Origin: an uncultured Lachnospiraceae bacterium
GTDB lineage: Bacteria; Bacillota; Clostridia; Lachnospirales; Lachnospiraceae
Length of the DNA: 39,502 nucleotides
Reading direction: 5' to 3'
NCBI GenBank assembly: GCA_904395845.1
Contig: CAJFOH010000159.1
Coordinates: 1-39,502, forward strand
Below, piece by piece: positions 18,668 through 28,654 of this stretch. Position 1 is the stretch's first letter. Each line of letters opens with the position of its first letter. Both the position numbers and the translations under genes were made by a program. The notes beneath the pieces were generated by a model, which did not search any database, was not told where the DNA came from, and was given only the letters and a program-made list of their open reading frames with translations.

Positions 18668-20341
18668 TCACTTCTCATGAACAATGGTAGCTAATAAATA
18701 AAACTTCCCCTTCTTTTCCATTAACTGAGAAAATGTTCCACATTCTACAATCTTACCTTGTTCCATTACAAAAATAGTATCATATAATTTCATTGTTTGC
18801 GGATGGATTCGATGAGTAACCATAAGAACCCCCATCTTATCTTGGGTTAGAATTGTTTTTTCTATTTCTAAAGCTGTTTCATTATCTAAACTAGCTACAA
18901 TTTCATCATATATCACAAATGCCTTTTTATTTGCCAAACACCTTGCAACTCCAATTCGCTGTGCTTCCCCACCAGAAAGATTTTTTCCTCCTTCTTCTAT
19001 GATAGTATGTTTACCATCTGGCAATCCACTTATAAGCTGCTTTAACTGTGCTTGTTCTAAAACATAATTCCATGTTTCTTCTGTTATAGTAGTTCCTAGA
19101 GTTATGTTATACTCCAACGTATCATGAAATAATGCAATCTGTTGTTCCTGATAAGAAATCATACGATAAAACTGTTCTTCCTTTACATCTTCCAAAGGTG
19201 TACCATTGATATAAATATTTCCACTACTATGTGGTAAAAAACCTGCTAAAAGCTTTGCTAAGGTAGTTTTTCCACTTCCACTCTCTCCTACAATGGCATA
19301 TTTCTTTCCTAAATCCAGCTCCATACTAATGTGGTTTAATAATGCTTTTTCATTTTCATAAGAAAAGCATACGTTGTTTACAGATAATACACTATTAGAT
19401 TTTTGTGGTATGTCTTTTCCTTCTTTTTCCTTCGTTACCTCAAACTCTACTTTGTTCTTTTTATCAATTTCTTTTCCTGTTTTGTAACATAATAGATAAA
19501 CTGGTAACAGTTCAAATGGTGCCATCACACTTCCTAATAATTGTGTCACCGACATTACATAACCAACACTAATCACATTGTATAAAATTAATATAACACA
19601 GACACCAATAATTACTAGAAAACTAATTTGTGTCAATCCCAATGACATATTGTTAATGAATAATTCTTTTTCCTCTCGTTTTATCGTATGCTGTTCTAAC
19701 TGACTACTGGTTTGCATAAATTTTTGCTTGCTATCTTTATATAGATGATAAGCTTTTATTAACAGATAGCATTGTAGCAGATTTTGTGTCCTAGAAATCA
19801 TAACATTATTGCTATATAAATAATTCTCCTCTGCAATGGTTGCACTTTTTTGAAACATTTTAGGTATGGATGCAGATAACATAGCAAATGCTAATACTAT
19901 AATTGCTATTTTCCAATCAACCCGAATAATAGCAATAACTGATAATATAAAACTCCAAGCAATACGATACATTTTCATAATGCTAGCATAATATTTCTCT
20001 GCAATGGCTTCACTATCTACTGTTATCTTTGTTACATAATATCCTGTATCTTTTTTATAAAATTCACTTGGTTTTTTATTTAAAATAGCAGTAAGATATG
20101 TATTTTTTAAACTTGCCTTATTATTCGCTATTACTTTTATCAAAAAGTAATCCGTGGCATAATTAAGGACAAGATTACCAATCGATACAATAAATAAAAG
20201 AGAAAACATTTGAATAAATGCTTCTGTATTTTTATTTATTCCAGTATCAATCACAGGTTGAAGCAATGTGGCAAATAACACCGATGACATCGCCTCAAAT
20301 GGTACTAATAGGATATAAAGTATAATATTTAAATATTTCAT
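18668..20341 (-). CDS. ABC transporter, fused permease/ATPase (exporter type)
   Basis: TM domain then Walker A GESGSGKT, signature LSGGEAQR, Walker B FVIYDE, H-loop VTHR. Confidence 0.92.
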   Translation of the reverse strand: MKYLNIILYILLVPFEAMSSVLFATLLQPVIDTGINKNTEAFIQMFSLLFIVSIGNLVLNYATDYFLIKVIANNKASLKNTYLTAILNKKPSEFYKKDTGYYVTKITVDSEAIAEKYYASIMKMYRIAWSFILSVIAIIRVDWKIAIIVLAFAMLSASIPKMFQKSATIAEENYLYSNNVMISRTQNLLQCYLLIKAYHLYKDSKQKFMQTSSQLEQHTIKREEKELFINNMSLGLTQISFLVIIGVCVILILYNVISVGYVMSVTQLLGSVMAPFELLPVYLLCYKTGKEIDKKNKVEFEVTKEKEGKDIPQKSNSVLSVNNVCFSYENEKALLNHISMELDLGKKYAIVGESGSGKTTLAKLLAGFLPHSSGNIYINGTPLEDVKEEQFYRMISYQEQQIALFHDTLEYNITLGTTITEETWNYVLEQAQLKQLISGLPDGKHTIIEEGGKNLSGGEAQRIGVARCLANKKAFVIYDEIVASLDNETALEIEKTILTQDKMGVLMVTHRIHPQTMKLYDTIFVMEQGKIVECGTFSQLMEKKGKFYLLATIVHEK

Positions 20342-20345
20342 ATTT

Positions 20346-20379
20346 GCTCCTTTTCATTTTATTATAAATAAAAAGGAGC
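20346..20379 (-). promoter_or_regulatory. Putative SD-sequestering hairpin in the leader of the ABC exporter
   Basis: Minus-strand RNA GCUCCUUUUUAUUU-auaaua-AAAUGAAAAGGAGC: 14 bp with one U-G wobble; 3' arm contains the AAAGGAG Shine-Dalgarno. No T tract, so not a typical terminator. Confidence 0.6.
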
Positions 20380-20436
20380 TACCTTCCATGTATCTTGCCT
20401 CACACTCTTTCCCCCTTTCCTATCGTACAGACTCTC

Positions 20437-22023
20437 TTACTCTGTTCCAAACTCAGATAATTTAAGTCCTGGATTACGGTCTAATACCATTCCTACACTC
20501 CAGCTATTAATAAACAATAACAGAGGATTGCCTTTTAAATCCATAATCTTCTTCATATCAGAAGTTCCTTGAATGCGATTAACATCAATTTCTGACTTAT
20601 TTTCAATCCAACGAATGTGTTCGTATGGCAATTTATCCATTCTTATCTCTACATTGTATTCGCTTTGTAGACGATATTTTAATACATCAAATTGAAGAAC
20701 ACCTACAACCCCTACAATAATTTCTTCCATTCCAGTATTAAATTCTTGGAAAATCTGAATTGCACCTTCAAGAGCAATTTGGTTAATTCCTTTAATAAAC
20801 TGCTTTCTTTTCATTGTATCTACTTGGCGAACACGAGCAAAATGTTCTGGTGCAAAGGTAGGAATTCCTTCAAACTGAAACTTTTTATTTGGCATACAAA
20901 TAGTGTCACCAATGGAAAAAATACCTGGGTCAAATACACCAATAATATCTCCTGCATAGGCTTCTTCCACAATTTTTCTTTCTTGTGCCATAAGCTGTTG
21001 TGGTTGGCTAAGTCGCATTTTTCTTCCACCTTGTACATGATTTACTTCCATGCCAGCTTCAAACTTTCCAGAACAAATTCTCATAAAAGCAATTCTATCT
21101 CTATGAGCCTTATTCATATTTGCTTGAATTTTAAATACAAATGCTGAAAAGTCTTCTTCCATAGGGTCAATCACACCTTGGTCACTAAGACGAGGAAGTG
21201 GAGATGATGTCATTGTTAAAAAGTGTTGTAAAAAGTTTTCTACCCCAAAATTTGTAAGAGCAGAACCAAAGAATACTGGAGATAACTCTCCACGACTTAC
21301 TTTTTCTAAGTCAAATTCTTCAGAAGCTCCATCTAATAACTCAATATCTTCCATTAACTTATCATAAAATTCATCAGAAATTACTTCTTTTGCATCTTCT
21401 AGTGCAACTTCCCTAGAATCAATTTCCTTTGTTCCAGCATCTGCTGCAGTAAATGTAGTAATATGCTTTGTACTTCTATCATACACTCCTTTAAAACTTT
21501 TTCCACAACCAATCGGCCAGTTTACTGGACAAGTTTTAATTCCAAGAACTGTTTCTATTTCATCTAACAGTTCAAATGGGTCGTTTGCTTCTCTATCCAT
21601 CTTATTAATGAACGTAAAAATAGGAATATGACGTAATAAACAAACCTTAAATAACTTAATGGTTTGTGCCTCTACCCCTTTTGATGCATCAATTACCATT
21701 ACTGCTGAATCTGCTGCCATAAGGGTACGGTAGGTATCTTCTGAGAAGTCTTGATGCCCTGGAGTATCCAAAATATTAATACAATATCCATCATAATGAA
21801 ATTGCATAACAGAAGAAGTAACAGAAATCCCTCTTTGTTTTTCAATTTCCATCCAGTCAGATACTGCATGCTTTGCTGTTTTCTTTCCTTTAATAGAGCC
21901 TGCTTGATTAATGGCTCCTCCATATAATAAAAACTTTTCTGTTAATGTAGTTTTCCCAGCATCAGGGTGGGAAATAATAGCAAATGTTCTACGTTTTTTA
22001 ATTTCTTGTTCTATTGTTGACAC
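20437..22023 (-). CDS. prfC: Peptide chain release factor 3
   Basis: FAIISHPDAGKTTLTEKFLLYGGAINQAGSIKGKKT, DTPGHQDFSEDTYRTL, FINKMDR. Confidence 0.97.
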   Translation of the reverse strand: MSTIEQEIKKRRTFAIISHPDAGKTTLTEKFLLYGGAINQAGSIKGKKTAKHAVSDWMEIEKQRGISVTSSVMQFHYDGYCINILDTPGHQDFSEDTYRTLMAADSAVMVIDASKGVEAQTIKLFKVCLLRHIPIFTFINKMDREANDPFELLDEIETVLGIKTCPVNWPIGCGKSFKGVYDRSTKHITTFTAADAGTKEIDSREVALEDAKEVISDEFYDKLMEDIELLDGASEEFDLEKVSRGELSPVFFGSALTNFGVENFLQHFLTMTSSPLPRLSDQGVIDPMEEDFSAFVFKIQANMNKAHRDRIAFMRICSGKFEAGMEVNHVQGGRKMRLSQPQQLMAQERKIVEEAYAGDIIGVFDPGIFSIGDTICMPNKKFQFEGIPTFAPEHFARVRQVDTMKRKQFIKGINQIALEGAIQIFQEFNTGMEEIIVGVVGVLQFDVLKYRLQSEYNVEIRMDKLPYEHIRWIENKSEIDVNRIQGTSDMKKIMDLKGNPLLLFINSWSVGMVLDRNPGLKLSEFGTE

Positions 22024-22114
22024 GATAATTCTCCTTTTTTCAAACTATTCCTTTATTGTATATGCTATTACTTTTTTTGGTCAAGTGTTTTCCATACTAT
22101 TTTCATATGTTATC

Positions 22115-23656
22115 TTATAATAATGGTGCAAATAACTTCAAAATACTTTGTAATACTCTACGTAAAAATGGTGTGTTATCACAAAATTCCTTTGTAATTT
22201 CCATTGATTGTCGGAATGTTTTTTCCATATCTTCCTTCATTTGCATTACTGCCCTTGTATGATATAGCAAACAACCACATTCAAAATGTAAGTACAAACT
22301 ACGGTAATCCAAATTAATGGTTCCACATACTGCAATTTTATCATCACTTAAAAAGCATTTGGAGTGAATAAATCCAGGGGTATATTGATAAATTTTTACC
22401 CCTGCATTAATTAATGGCTTATAATAGGATTGACTTAATCGAAATACCATTTTTTTATCTGGAATATTAGGAGTAACAATTCTTACATCAATTCCACTTT
22501 TAGCTGCTAAACAAAAGGCTTCTACCGTTTCGTTATCTAAAATTAAATATGGGGTAAAACAATACACATATTTTTTAGCATTTTGTATCATATTTAGGTA
22601 AACATTTTCACCGACACATTCATGGTCTAATGGAGTATCACAGTATGGTTGCACATAACCACTGCCTTCTTCTTCATAATCTGGATATTCCTCTAAAAAA
22701 TACTGTTTACAGTCTTCTACTGTATCGCTATCTTTTATAGTATTCCACATCTGTAAAAACATAGCAGTAAAGCTAGCCACAGCCTCACCTTCTATTTTTA
22801 CAGCTGCATCTTTCCATAATCCATGTGGACTTGTTCTATTAATGTACTCATCTGCTAAATTAAATCCACCAGTAAAACCAACAAGACCGTCAATAACTGT
22901 AATTTTTCTATGATCTCTGTGGTTCATTACAATAGAAAGAAGTGGCATTAATGGATTAAATACACGACATTGAATTCCAAATTGTTCTAAACTTTTTTCA
23001 TATTTGTATGGAAGTCTTGTAACCGAACCCATATCATCATAAATAAATCGTACTTCTACCCCTTCTTTTGCTTTTTCCTTTAGTATATCAAGTATTTCAT
23101 TCCACATACTATCATCAGCTACAATGAAATACTCCATAAAAATAAATGACTTTGCTTGTCTTAACTGGGCTTTTAATTCTTCAAAGGCATCTTCTGTCTT
23201 TGCAAAATACTCTGTCTTTGTATTGGTATAAAGAGGGAACTTTCCAATTCCTTCTAAATATTTGCTTTGCTTTGCAACTACTGGATTTTTTTCTTCCAAT
23301 TCATTTATTACATTTCGTTCAAATACAACGTATGGTTTTAGTTTTTTCTCTGCATTTTCTCCTCTTACTTTTAATCCCTTTGTTAAATTAGGGCGACCAA
23401 GTAAAAAGTATATTAAAATTCCAAAGATAGGAATGACTAATATTAAAATAATCCAACTGATTTTAAATGATGGATTAATATCTCTACTTACAATCCATAA
23501 TACTAAAGCAACTGCTATTGCTGTGGTAGCAACTACCCCTATCATATAGTACTCAGCCAAAGACCATACCAATGCTCCAATATATATCATTTGTATAAGA
23601 ATACTAAGAACAATAATTGCAATTCTACTTAATGTAAATCTAGCTTCACTTTTCAT
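22115..23656 (-). CDS. cls: Cardiolipin synthase (phospholipase D family)
   Basis: Two HKD-type motifs (NHRDHRKITVIDGLVGFTGGFN and IHSKCFLSDDKIAVCGTINLDYRS), N-terminal TM segments. Confidence 0.95.
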   Translation of the reverse strand: MKSEARFTLSRIAIIVLSILIQMIYIGALVWSLAEYYMIGVVATTAIAVALVLWIVSRDINPSFKISWIILILVIPIFGILIYFLLGRPNLTKGLKVRGENAEKKLKPYVVFERNVINELEEKNPVVAKQSKYLEGIGKFPLYTNTKTEYFAKTEDAFEELKAQLRQAKSFIFMEYFIVADDSMWNEILDILKEKAKEGVEVRFIYDDMGSVTRLPYKYEKSLEQFGIQCRVFNPLMPLLSIVMNHRDHRKITVIDGLVGFTGGFNLADEYINRTSPHGLWKDAAVKIEGEAVASFTAMFLQMWNTIKDSDTVEDCKQYFLEEYPDYEEEGSGYVQPYCDTPLDHECVGENVYLNMIQNAKKYVYCFTPYLILDNETVEAFCLAAKSGIDVRIVTPNIPDKKMVFRLSQSYYKPLINAGVKIYQYTPGFIHSKCFLSDDKIAVCGTINLDYRSLYLHFECGCLLYHTRAVMQMKEDMEKTFRQSMEITKEFCDNTPFLRRVLQSILKLFAPLL

Positions 23657-23741
23657 CGATAACTCCTTTGTAATTTTCTTATATTATGTTTTCCACTCCC
23701 TTATTGCATATTATACACAATTTTCCATTTTCCTACAACTA

Positions 23742-23776
23742 AATAGAGGAAGAATGGCACTTTCCATTCTTCCTTA
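23742..23776 (-). terminator. Terminator downstream of the ABC exporter pair
   Basis: AGGAAGAATGG cac tttCCATTCTTCCT inverted repeat. Confidence 0.65.
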
Positions 23777-23781
23777 TTTTT

Positions 23782-25707
23782 CTAGTCTGCCTCATTTTGG
23801 AATTGTGAATTATACAACCCTTCGTAAAATCCTTTTTGTTCCAACAATTCTTCATGTGTTCCTTGCTCAATAATATCCCCATCTTTTAATACAAGAATCA
23901 AGTCTGCATCACGAATGGTAGAAAGACGATGAGCAATAACAAAGCTCGTTCTACCTTTCATTAAATTATTCATCGCTTCTTGGATTAACACTTCTGTTCT
24001 TGTATCAACAGAACTTGTAGCCTCATCTAAAATCAAAATCTTAGGGTCTGCTAGAATAGCTCTAGCAATAGTAAGTAGCTGTTTTTGTCCTTGCGATACA
24101 TTAGATGCTTCTTCGTCTAAGATCATATCATAGCCACCTGGCAATGATTTTACGAAATTATGAACGTGTGCTGCCTTTGCCGCTTCTATAATTTCTTCAT
24201 CACTAGCATCTAATCTACCATATCTAAGATTTTCTTTTATACTACCATTAAACAACCAAGTATCTTGAAGCACCATTCCAAATACTTCTCTTAATTCACT
24301 TCGATCAAAATCCTTAATATTGTAACCATCAATTAAGATTTCGCCCTCTAAAATATCATAAAAACGCATTAACAATTTAATAATAGTAGTTTTTCCAGCA
24401 CCTGTTGGTCCTACAATAGCTACTTTTTGTCCTGGCTTTATCTTAGAACTAAAATCTTTAATAATAATTTTTTCTGGATTATATCCAAAACGTACATGCT
24501 TAAATTCTACTGCACCAGTAATATCTTCTGGTGTTACTTTTATAAGTTGTGTTTCTTCTTTTTCTTTTCCAGATTCATCTACAACAGTAACAACAACTTC
24601 TTTCATTGCATGATTATCTGTTACTTGTTCTTCTTCCTCTTCTTCTAAAAATTCAAACACTCGTTCCGAAGCAGCAACTGTGGATTGTAATAAATTTGCA
24701 ACTTGTGCCATTTGAGTAATTGGTTGTGTAAAACTTCGTACATATTGGATAAAGGATTGGATTTCACCTACTTGAATACGACCTTTTACAACTAAAAATC
24801 CACCTAAAATAGAAACACCTACATATCCTAAGTTACCTACAAACATCATAACTGGTTGCATAAGTCCAGATAAAAACTGTGATTTCCACGCACTATTATA
24901 TAGAATTTCATTGGTTTCTTTAAATGTTTTTATCACATCTTCTTCTTTATTAAATGCTTTAATAATTGTTTGACCACTATATACTTCTTCTACTTGCCCA
25001 TTAATATGACCTAAATATTCTTGTTGTGATTTAAAATACTTTTGTGAGTGTTTTACAATAAACATAACAAGTGTTAAAGAAATAGGAACAATAATTAATG
25101 CTACTAAAGTCATCCAACCACTAATACGAAGCATCATAATGAGTACACCAATAACCGTAGTGATTGAAGTAATAATTTGTGTTAAACTTTGATTTAAACT
25201 TTGACTTAGTGTATCAATATCGTTAGTAACTCGTGATAAAATTTCCCCGTTTGTTCTTGTATCATAATAATTCATTGGCAAACGATTCATTTTTTCTGAT
25301 ACTTCTTTTCTTAACCGATAAGTCATCTTTTGAGAAATACCAGACATGGTAAATCCTTGAATAAATGAGAATACCATACTTAATGCATATAACCCTGCTA
25401 ACGTAAGTAAAATTCTTCCAATCTTTTCAAAATCAATACCATCTCCACCTGAAATTTTCCCAATTAATCCATGGAAAATCTCCGTTGTGGCATCTCCTAA
25501 TATGGTTGGACCAATAATGGTAAAGATTGTACTTCCAATAGCGAAAATAAGAACCATGAGAAATAGCAAATGATATTGACTTAAATATTTTGCTAATTTT
25601 CCAATTCCACCTTTAAAGTCTTTTGCTTTTTCTCCATGGATACCACCGCCCATTGGGCCTCTACTTCCCATTGGACCTTTTCGTTGCATCGGTTCTCTCT
25701 TACTCAT
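23782..25707 (-). CDS. ABC exporter half-transporter B (canonical Walker B, degenerate signature)
   Basis: Walker A GPTGAGKT, Walker B ILILDE, signature NVSQGQ, IAHRLS. Confidence 0.94.
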   Translation of the reverse strand: MSKREPMQRKGPMGSRGPMGGGIHGEKAKDFKGGIGKLAKYLSQYHLLFLMVLIFAIGSTIFTIIGPTILGDATTEIFHGLIGKISGGDGIDFEKIGRILLTLAGLYALSMVFSFIQGFTMSGISQKMTYRLRKEVSEKMNRLPMNYYDTRTNGEILSRVTNDIDTLSQSLNQSLTQIITSITTVIGVLIMMLRISGWMTLVALIIVPISLTLVMFIVKHSQKYFKSQQEYLGHINGQVEEVYSGQTIIKAFNKEEDVIKTFKETNEILYNSAWKSQFLSGLMQPVMMFVGNLGYVGVSILGGFLVVKGRIQVGEIQSFIQYVRSFTQPITQMAQVANLLQSTVAASERVFEFLEEEEEEQVTDNHAMKEVVVTVVDESGKEKEETQLIKVTPEDITGAVEFKHVRFGYNPEKIIIKDFSSKIKPGQKVAIVGPTGAGKTTIIKLLMRFYDILEGEILIDGYNIKDFDRSELREVFGMVLQDTWLFNGSIKENLRYGRLDASDEEIIEAAKAAHVHNFVKSLPGGYDMILDEEASNVSQGQKQLLTIARAILADPKILILDEATSSVDTRTEVLIQEAMNNLMKGRTSFVIAHRLSTIRDADLILVLKDGDIIEQGTHEELLEQKGFYEGLYNSQFQNEAD

Positions 25708-27901
25708 TGGCTTTCACCTCCTTTTTGCCTAATTCTTCCTCTGATAATTGAGATTGTGCTATTTGCTTATATACATTACATGTATCTAATAACTGTTCAT
25801 GAGTACCTTTTCCTACTATTTTTCCATTATCTAATACTAAGATTTGGTCTGCATGTAAAATTGTACTAATTCTTTGTGCAACAATAATTACAGTAGCATC
25901 TGATGTTTCCTCTTTTAATGCCTTTCTAAGTGCCACGTCTGTCTTATAATCAAGAGCAGAGAAACTATCATCAAAAATATAAATCTTTGGATCTTTTGCA
26001 ATTGCTCGAGCAATGGATAAACGTTGCTTTTGACCACCAGATACGTTTGTACCACCTTGTGAAATTGGAGATTGATATTTTTCTGGTTTTTGACCAATAA
26101 ATTCTTCTGATTGTGAAATTCTTGCTGCCTTATTCATTGCTTCATCAGTAATATTTTCATGTGCAAACTTAATATTTGACTCAATAGTACCTGAGAACAA
26201 CACACCTTTTTGTGGTACATATCCAATGGACTCTCTTAATTCTTTTTGTGATACATCACGAATATCTACTCCATCGATGGTTATCTTTCCTTCTGTTACA
26301 TCAAAAAATCTAGGAATTAACTTAACTAATGTAGACTTTCCACTACCTGTACTACCAATGATTGCTGTTGTTTCTCCAGGCTTTGCAGTAAATGAAATAT
26401 GTTCTAATACATTTTCATCGGCATCTTTATAAGAAAAACTTACATTATCAAAGCATACTTCACCCATATGCTTTAATCCCTTTGTGTTTGCTTTATCTAC
26501 AATACTTGATTTTGTAGATAATACCTCATCAATTCTTCGCACAGATACTAATGCTCTTGGAAGCATAACTGACATCATTGTAATCATTAAGAATGACATA
26601 ATAATTTGCATAGTATACGTAATAAATGCCATCATATCTCCAACTTGCATTTGTGCCAAATCAATTTGTTTTGCACCAAACCAAACAATAGTTACTGTTA
26701 CAATGTTCATAATAAACATCATAATTGGCATCATACCTGCCATTACTCGATTGACAAATAGGTTTGTTCTTGTTAATTGTCTATTTGCCACGTCAAAGCG
26801 TTCCTCTTCATATCGTTCACGACTAAATGCACGAATAACTGGAATACCTGTTAAGATTTCTCTCGTTACTAAGTTTAAACGGTCAATTAGCTGTTGTAAT
26901 GCTTTGAATTTTGGCATAGCCACAGTAAATAAGAATAGCACAACTAACATAATAAGACCAACTGCCAATCCAATAATCCATGCCATAGATGTATTCGTAT
27001 TAAATACTTTAATTACACCACCAATACCCAAAATTGGAGCATAGAATAATAGACGAAGCATTAACACCACTAATAATTGTACTTGTTGAATATCATTGGT
27101 ACTTCTTGTAATTAGAGATGCAGTTGAAAATTTATCAAACTCTGCATCAGAAAAACTAATTACCTGTTGGAATACATTTCCTCTTAGGTTTTTACCAAGA
27201 GAAGCAGCTACTCGAGCAGCAAAGAAAGTTACACACACTGCTGCTGCCATAGAACCTAATGATAATAAAATCATTTTTGCACCAGCAATAAATATGTAAT
27301 TACTTTGTAACTGATCCATATCTACTCCAATGGCTGTATATTCTGCTTTTACAAATTGTACTCCTACTTGTTGGGATAACATATCCCCAACTGTTTCTAG
27401 TTGTGTTTTTGTCTGTTCAACCATTTGTTCTATTTGACTACTTGGAAGAAGACTGATTTGATATACCCCCTCTTCTCCTTGTTGTTGAACAATAGATTGT
27501 ATCATCATAAGTGGAACAACTAAAGTATCCTCCAATGTAGTTTGTTGTTCTTTGTCTAAATCCTTTAATTGATATAATTGTTCTGATTCAAGAGCTGGAT
27601 ATTTCTTAACCAATGAGTCCCACTTATCTTGTTCCATAGACTCTTTTTTTAGTTCTTCATAACTATTGGTTACCATTTGTTTTTCTTCATCATTTAGAAA
27701 TATCTGAATTGCCTGTAAGCTAGAACCTCGAATGACATCAGGTACACTTGATTGAATTCCACCTTGTTGAATCCCCACATTTACAATATTTGATGTATAT
27801 TGTGGCAAGGATAACTCACAAACTGCTTGCAATACCAGTAACAGAATAATAAGAAAAATGCTACCTATAAATTGCTTTAAATATTTCATTAATTTTAGCA
27901 T
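25700..27901 (-). CDS. ABC exporter half-transporter A (degenerate Walker B and H-loop, canonical signature, large extracytoplasmic insert)
   Basis: Walker A GSTGSGKS, signature NVSGGQKQR, Walker B IYIFDD, H-loop replaced by Q (VAQRIS); overlaps partner start by 8 bp. Confidence 0.94.
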   Translation of the reverse strand: MLKLMKYLKQFIGSIFLIILLLVLQAVCELSLPQYTSNIVNVGIQQGGIQSSVPDVIRGSSLQAIQIFLNDEEKQMVTNSYEELKKESMEQDKWDSLVKKYPALESEQLYQLKDLDKEQQTTLEDTLVVPLMMIQSIVQQQGEEGVYQISLLPSSQIEQMVEQTKTQLETVGDMLSQQVGVQFVKAEYTAIGVDMDQLQSNYIFIAGAKMILLSLGSMAAAVCVTFFAARVAASLGKNLRGNVFQQVISFSDAEFDKFSTASLITRSTNDIQQVQLLVVLMLRLLFYAPILGIGGVIKVFNTNTSMAWIIGLAVGLIMLVVLFLFTVAMPKFKALQQLIDRLNLVTREILTGIPVIRAFSRERYEEERFDVANRQLTRTNLFVNRVMAGMMPIMMFIMNIVTVTIVWFGAKQIDLAQMQVGDMMAFITYTMQIIMSFLMITMMSVMLPRALVSVRRIDEVLSTKSSIVDKANTKGLKHMGEVCFDNVSFSYKDADENVLEHISFTAKPGETTAIIGSTGSGKSTLVKLIPRFFDVTEGKITIDGVDIRDVSQKELRESIGYVPQKGVLFSGTIESNIKFAHENITDEAMNKAARISQSEEFIGQKPEKYQSPISQGGTNVSGGQKQRLSIARAIAKDPKIYIFDDSFSALDYKTDVALRKALKEETSDATVIIVAQRISTILHADQILVLDNGKIVGKGTHEQLLDTCNVYKQIAQSQLSEEELGKKEVKANE

Positions 27902-27913
27902 AATAACCTCCTT

Positions 27914-28405
27914 TTAATCGTTCTTTTTTGTATTACATCTTATATCCGAATGTTCTATCTCTGGTAATTGAACCATCTTTGGTAATTGAAACTCTCCTAC
28001 TGTTTCTAATAAATTTCCTTTCATTCTTTGAAAATAAGAAAATACTTGTTCCTTTTCTTCTTTTGAAAATCCTTTTAATAGTTCTTCTTCAATTACCATT
28101 GTATTTTCTTTTACCTTTTGTACCACATCTTTCCCTTCTTTTGTTAGATAAATACATATTTTTCTATGATCTGTTTGATGTGGTACTTTTTTAATAAAGC
28201 CTCGCTCCTCCATACGATTTAACATTACCGTAATGGTAGAAGGCTTTACCATAATACACTTTGCCAATTCCTTTTGTGACATTCCCTCTTGCTGTTCTAA
28301 CATTTGCAAAAGTGCCACTTGACCAGGGTGGACATTTAACTTTTCATTTAAGGCAAAACTTCTTGTAAAGTAAAGTTTTACAATCTTTCCCAATGTATCA
28401 AGCAC
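27914..28405 (-). CDS. MarR family transcriptional regulator
   Basis: Winged-helix MarR pattern GMSQKELAKCIMVKPSTITVMLNRMEERGFIKKVPHQTDHRKICIYLTKEG; GTG start with RBS AAAGGAG. Confidence 0.93.
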   Translation of the reverse strand: MLDTLGKIVKLYFTRSFALNEKLNVHPGQVALLQMLEQQEGMSQKELAKCIMVKPSTITVMLNRMEERGFIKKVPHQTDHRKICIYLTKEGKDVVQKVKENTMVIEEELLKGFSKEEKEQVFSYFQRMKGNLLETVGEFQLPKMVQLPEIEHSDIRCNTKKND

Positions 28406-28447
28406 ATGTTTTCTCCTTTCGTCTACCTAGTTTTTTCTATTGGACTA

Positions 28448-28546
28448 TTTAATTAGTCAACTAACTATTTCTAATATATTCACTTCTGTTTCATTTGTCA
28501 ATATATGGCGTCTATGTTTATAAAATTTTAATTAGTTATCTAATTA
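28448..28546. promoter_or_regulatory. Two putative MarR operators upstream of the marR-ABC-ABC operon
   Basis: TTTAATTAGTCAACTAACTA (28448-28467) and TTTAATTAGTTATCTAATTA (28527-28546): same palindromic element, 17/20 identical. Confidence 0.6.
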
Positions 28547-28608
28547 GTTTATAAAAAAATTTTATTTTCTTATAACTATATGAATCGAAACAGTGAAAGT
28601 ACCAATAA

Positions 28609-28650
28609 AAAGTTGCCACATCATTTTGTATCATTGATGTGACAACCTCT
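28609..28650 (-). terminator. Terminator downstream of coaBC
   Basis: Minus strand AGGTTGTCACATCAATGATACAAAATGATGTGGCAACTTTTT. Confidence 0.8.
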
Positions 28651-28654
28651 TTTC

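Noticed and set aside
20692-21147. 151-aa plus-strand ORF
   Set aside because: Antisense to prfC, which is unambiguous; no RBS or recognisable protein.
26484-27044. 186-aa plus-strand ORF
   Set aside because: Antisense to the ABC exporter gene; composition is that of the reverse complement of a TM-rich coding region.
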